Assembly (NCBI GenBank): GCA_018969885.1
Contig: JAGWXN010000141.1
Coordinates: 1-8,541 of the forward strand
Source of the DNA: Betaproteobacteria bacterium
GTDB lineage: Bacteria; Pseudomonadota; Gammaproteobacteria; Burkholderiales; Burkholderiaceae
DNA length: 8,541 nt
Reading direction: 5' to 3'
In this document: positions 5,997 through 8,541 of the stretch, piece by piece
How positions within the stretch are numbered: the stretch's first letter is position 1
Layout: each line of letters starts with the position of its first letter
Made by a program: the position numbers and the translations under genes
Notes under the pieces: generated by a model
The model's database searches: none
Seen by the model: the letters and a program-made list of their open reading frames with translations, nothing else
What the model was told of the DNA's origin: nothing

Positions 5997-7553
5997 TTGA
6001 AATACACCGACCTGCGGGATTTCATCGCCCAACTCGAACGAACAGGCGAACTACGCCGCATCGCCCTGCCGGTCTCGCCGCAGTTCGATATGACCGAAAT
6101 CGCCGACCGGGTATTGCGGGCGCAGGGGCCTGCGCTTCTGTTCGAGCGTCCCCGACACGCCGAGCGCTCATGGCGTGTCCCGGTGCTCGCAAACCTGTTC
6201 GGCACGCCCTATCGGGTGGCGCTCGGCATGGGAGAGTCCTCCACCGAGGCCCTACGCGAGGTGGGCAAATTGCTGGCTGCTCTCAAGGAGCCCGAACCGC
6301 CAAAGGGCCTGCGCGATGCCTGGGAGAAGCTGCCGCTCCTGCGGCATGCGCTCACCATGAGCCCGCGTGAGGTCTCAAGCGCTCCCTGCCAGCAGCAGGT
6401 TTTTGAAGGCGCAGAGGTCGATCTCGACTCGCTGCCCATCCAGACCTGCTGGCCAGGCGACGCCGCGCCGCTGATCACCTGGGGGCTGGTGGTCACGCGC
6501 GGCCCAGGCAAACCGCGCCAGAACCTCGGCATTTATCGCCAACAGGTTCTGTCGCGCAATCAGACCATCATGCGCTGGCTCGCGCACCGCGGCGGCGCGC
6601 TCGATTTCCGGGACCACGCAATCGCCCATCCCGGCGTACCCTTCCCGGTGGCAGTGGCCTTGGGCGCCGATCCTGCCACCATCCTCGGGGCGGTCACGCC
6701 GGTCCCCGACACGCTCTCCGAATATCAGTTTGCAGGGCTGCTGCGCGGCGGCCGCACGGAGATCGTGCGCTGCATAGGGAGCGATCTGCGGGTCCCCGCC
6801 ACCGCCGAGGTCGTGCTCGAGGGCAGTCTGCGACCCGACCCCGATGGCGCGCTCACGCGTGCGCATGCCGCCCGTCTCGGGTGGCGTGGCGAACTGCCCG
6901 CCAGCGCGCTCACCGGCTGGGAAATGGCACTGGAGGGTCCGTTCGGCGATCACACCGGTTACTACAACGAACAGGACTGGTTCCCGGTTTTTACGATCGA
7001 TCGAATCACGCAGCGGCGCGACCCGATCTACCACAGCACTTACACTGGCAAGCCCCCCGATGAGCCCGCCATCCTGGGAGTAGCGCTGAACGAAGTGTTC
7101 GTGCCCATTCTCTGCCGGCAGTTCACCGAGATCGTCGACTTCTATCTGCCGCCAGAGGGCTGTTCATATCGGCTTGCAGTGGTGTCGATGCGCAAGCAGT
7201 ACCCCGGTCACGCCAAGCGCGTGATGTTCGGCATCTGGAGTTTTCTGCGCCAGTTCATGTATACCAAGACCATTATCGTGGTCGACGACGACGTGAACGT
7301 GCGCGACTGGAAGGAAGTGATCTGGGCGCTCACCACCCGCGTTGACCCGGCGCGCGACACCACGCTGGTCGAAAACACGCCGATCGATTACTTGGACTTC
7401 GCCTCACCGGTATCGGGGCTGGGCTCCAAGATGGGCATTGATGCCACCAACAAGTGGCCGGGCGAGACCCAACGGGAATGGGGACGGCCCATTGTGATGG
7501 ATGCCGCGGTCAAAGCCCGGGTCGATACGCTGTGGGGGCAACTCGGGCTCTAA
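5997..7553 (+). CDS. ubiD: UbiD, 4-hydroxy-3-polyprenylbenzoate decarboxylase
   Basis: UbiD uses prenylated FMN made by UbiX, with a divalent metal and potassium, to decarboxylate 3-polyprenyl-4-hydroxybenzoate in ubiquinone synthesis. From the TTG at 5997 the protein has 518 residues and starts [14 protein letters not shown], matching the E. coli N-terminus; E. coli UbiD has 497. Landmarks: NLGIYRQQ (176-183), [12 protein letters not shown] (192-203), [15 protein letters not shown] (225-239), VVLEG (272-276), [12 protein letters not shown] (313-324), [12 protein letters not shown] (346-357) and [15 protein letters not shown] (482-496). By analogy with Fdc1, Asn176, His197 and Glu275 are metal ligands, and Arg181, Glu313 and Asp318 form the catalytic triad. 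The stretch between VVLEG and EGPFGDH is about 27 residues longer than in E. coli. The start is uncertain: a TTG at 5958 with GGGA upstream would add 13 residues, and no ATG or GTG occurs in frame between the stop at 5820 and the ATG at 6090. UbiX is not in the window. Confidence 0.96.
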   Translation: MKYTDLRDFIAQLERTGELRRIALPVSPQFDMTEIADRVLRAQGPALLFERPRHAERSWRVPVLANLFGTPYRVALGMGESSTEALREVGKLLAALKEPEPPKGLRDAWEKLPLLRHALTMSPREVSSAPCQQQVFEGAEVDLDSLPIQTCWPGDAAPLITWGLVVTRGPGKPRQNLGIYRQQVLSRNQTIMRWLAHRGGALDFRDHAIAHPGVPFPVAVALGADPATILGAVTPVPDTLSEYQFAGLLRGGRTEIVRCIGSDLRVPATAEVVLEGSLRPDPDGALTRAHAARLGWRGELPASALTGWEMALEGPFGDHTGYYNEQDWFPVFTIDRITQRRDPIYHSTYTGKPPDEPAILGVALNEVFVPILCRQFTEIVDFYLPPEGCSYRLAVVSMRKQYPGHAKRVMFGIWSFLRQFMYTKTIIVVDDDVNVRDWKEVIWALTTRVDPARDTTLVENTPIDYLDFASPVSGLGSKMGIDATNKWPGETQREWGRPIVMDAAVKARVDTLWGQLGL

Positions 7554-7559
7554 GTCACC

Positions 7560-7575
7560 GGCGCTTCCCAGCGCC
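7560..7575. terminator. Small hairpin between convergent ubiD and dacB ends, possible bidirectional terminator
   Basis: GGCGCT (7560-7565) and AGCGCC (7570-7575) form a perfect 6-bp GC-rich stem with the 4-base loop TCCC. It sits in the 24-base gap between the two stop codons. There is no T-run on either strand, so it would be a weak intrinsic terminator at best. Its location is the main support. Confidence 0.3.
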
Positions 7576-7577
7576 CA

Positions 7578-8541
7578 TCAGCCGTTGTCATAGACCCAGC
7601 GCAGAAACGTATCCTGCGCCGGCTGAGCCCCCAGAACCTTCTCGCCGTTGATGATCATCACGACGGCATAGCGCCTGCCCGAGGCCGCATCCACATACCC
7701 GGCAATCGACTTCACATCGCGCAGGCTCCCGGTCTTGATCCAGGCGCGGCCCGCGAGAGGATGTCGCTGCAGCCGCGCGCGCATGGTGCCGTCTATCCCC
7801 ACCTGTGGCAGCGTGATCCGGAACAGGTCGGCATGCGTGCTCCCGGCCGCGTGAACCAGTAACTGGGCGAGGCTGGCTGCGCTAATCCGCTCCTCGCGCG
7901 AGAGCCCCGAACCATTGTCGATCACCAGCTCCGGAAAATGCAGGCCGCGGCTATCGAGCCAACGCTGCACCATCTCGCGCATGCGTCGCGGTGATGCGGG
8001 GTCGGCCGGTGTGGCGCTCGCCCCGAGCAACACCTGGCGGGTCATCACGTTGTTGCTGAATTTGTTGATGTCCTGCGAAATTTCCCAGAGCGCCCGCGGC
8101 GACTCCCAACGCTGCCACACCGCAAGCCGGGCTGCCGCGCCGGTCTCGATCCGGGTCTTCCCCCGGATGACGCCCCCAGAGGCCTGCCACGCCGCCTTAA
8201 AAAAGCCGTGGATGAAGTCGCGGTGCGACAGCACCGCCGCATAAATGCCCTGCTCGCCACACGCGGGAAAATAGCGCCCCCCCACCCGAATCGAGGCCGC
8301 AGCCGAGGAGCCTGCTTCAGCCTGCGCTGTAGCGTCGCGCACCCAGAGCGCAAGCGCCCCCGGCTGGCAGGCCCCCTCCTGGACGCTCAGTTCATTAACG
8401 ACCCGGACATCCGCGAGCGGCGGATCAAGGGCGATTTTTGCTGCGCCCCCCGCCGGCCTCACCACCACCCGCACCGACTTGAAATTCATGAGCGCGGCGT
8501 GCGGCCCGACGTTGTAGGGCTGCGAGGCATCACCGTCGATC
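7578..8541 (-). CDS. dacB: PBP4-type D-alanyl-D-alanine carboxypeptidase/endopeptidase, C-terminal part (5' end outside window)
   Basis: The frame enters from the right edge and runs 320 codons to the TGA at 7580-7578. The ATG at 8489 is internal: upstream codons read QPYNVGPHAALMNFKSV (residues 7-23), a typical continuous PBP4 segment. E. coli DacB has 477 residues, so about a third is missing, including the signal peptide and the SxxK motif with the nucleophilic serine. Visible active-site motifs are SNN (162-164, the SxN motif, in NKFSNNVMTRQ) and KTG (269-271, in WIKTGSLRDVKSIAGY). DNGSGLSR (208-215) and YAVVMIIN (291-298) are further family landmarks. The enzyme acts in the periplasm, trimming terminal D-Ala and hydrolysing D-Ala-mDAP cross-links. 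It ends 24 bases from ubiD in convergent orientation, and no functional link with ubiD is implied. Nothing suggests a broken gene. Confidence 0.93.
   Translation of the reverse strand, partial: IDGDASQPYNVGPHAALMNFKSVRVVVRPAGGAAKIALDPPLADVRVVNELSVQEGACQPGALALWVRDATAQAEAGSSAAASIRVGGRYFPACGEQGIYAAVLSHRDFIHGFFKAAWQASGGVIRGKTRIETGAAARLAVWQRWESPRALWEISQDINKFSNNVMTRQVLLGASATPADPASPRRMREMVQRWLDSRGLHFPELVIDNGSGLSREERISAASLAQLLVHAAGSTHADLFRITLPQVGIDGTMRARLQRHPLAGRAWIKTGSLRDVKSIAGYVDAASGRRYAVVMIINGEKVLGAQPAQDTFLRWVYDNG

Noticed and set aside
5613..6032. Minus-strand open frame across the spacer and the ubiD start
   Set aside because: It overlaps the conserved N-terminus of UbiD, shows no domain and has no clear ribosome site; it is best treated as non-coding.
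6375..7034. Open frame of 219 codons on the minus strand antisense to ubiD
   Set aside because: It lies wholly within conserved ubiD codons and shows no recognisable domain; it is a by-product of high GC.
8487..8489. ATG at 8489 as the true start of the carboxypeptidase
   Set aside because: The codons upstream to the window edge continue the typical PBP4 sequence (PYNVGP), and the SxxK region must lie further upstream. The gene is cut by the window, not short.
1..8541. Search for CRISPR arrays, tRNA genes, insertion sequences, toxin-antitoxin or phage defence genes
   Set aside because: No spaced direct repeats, cloverleaf-like segments, transposase motifs or small paired genes were seen. 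All long frames are explained by six metabolic or envelope genes.

Overview
The window is a GC-rich stretch of bacterial chromosome with closely packed genes. The UbiD, PBP4, serine-glyoxylate aminotransferase-like and lytic transglycosylase proteins all resemble versions I know from Betaproteobacteria (Rhodocyclales or Burkholderiales type). That placement comes from recalled protein similarity, not from a marker gene. I see no tRNA, rRNA, CRISPR array, insertion sequence, integrase, phage gene or other sign of recent transfer.

Layout, left to right. Positions 1-2243 (minus) hold most of a large FAD/iron-sulfur 2-hydroxyacid dehydrogenase, cut by the left edge before its C-terminal part. A 145-bp divergent spacer follows. 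Next are two plus-strand PLP aminotransferases, 2389-3615 (serine-glyoxylate type, fold-type I class V) and 3612-4817 (class I/II), joined by a 4-base GTGA stop/start overlap and so very likely one transcript. One base after the second of these ends, a membrane-anchored or lipoprotein lytic transglycosylase ends on the minus strand (4819-5616). A 380-bp divergent spacer (5617-5996) holds a plausible sigma70 promoter for the transglycosylase. Then come ubiD (5997-7553, plus, forced to use a non-ATG start) and, convergent to it across a 24-base gap with a small hairpin, the C-terminal two thirds of a PBP4-type D-Ala-D-Ala carboxypeptidase (7578-8541, minus, cut by the right edge).

How the genes may fit together. 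The left half looks like a 2-hydroxyacid/2-oxoacid/amino-acid module. A flavin/Fe-S dehydrogenase would oxidise a hydroxyacid to an oxoacid, and the divergent aminotransferases would convert an oxoacid such as glyoxylate to an amino acid. The link is inferred from neighbourhood only. The right half is housekeeping: ubiquinone synthesis (UbiD) and two peptidoglycan-modifying enzymes. I found no convincing undescribed system. The points most worth checking are the dehydrogenase/aminotransferase neighbourhood, the start and the active-site-proximal insertion of UbiD, and the lipobox-like N-terminus of the transglycosylase.
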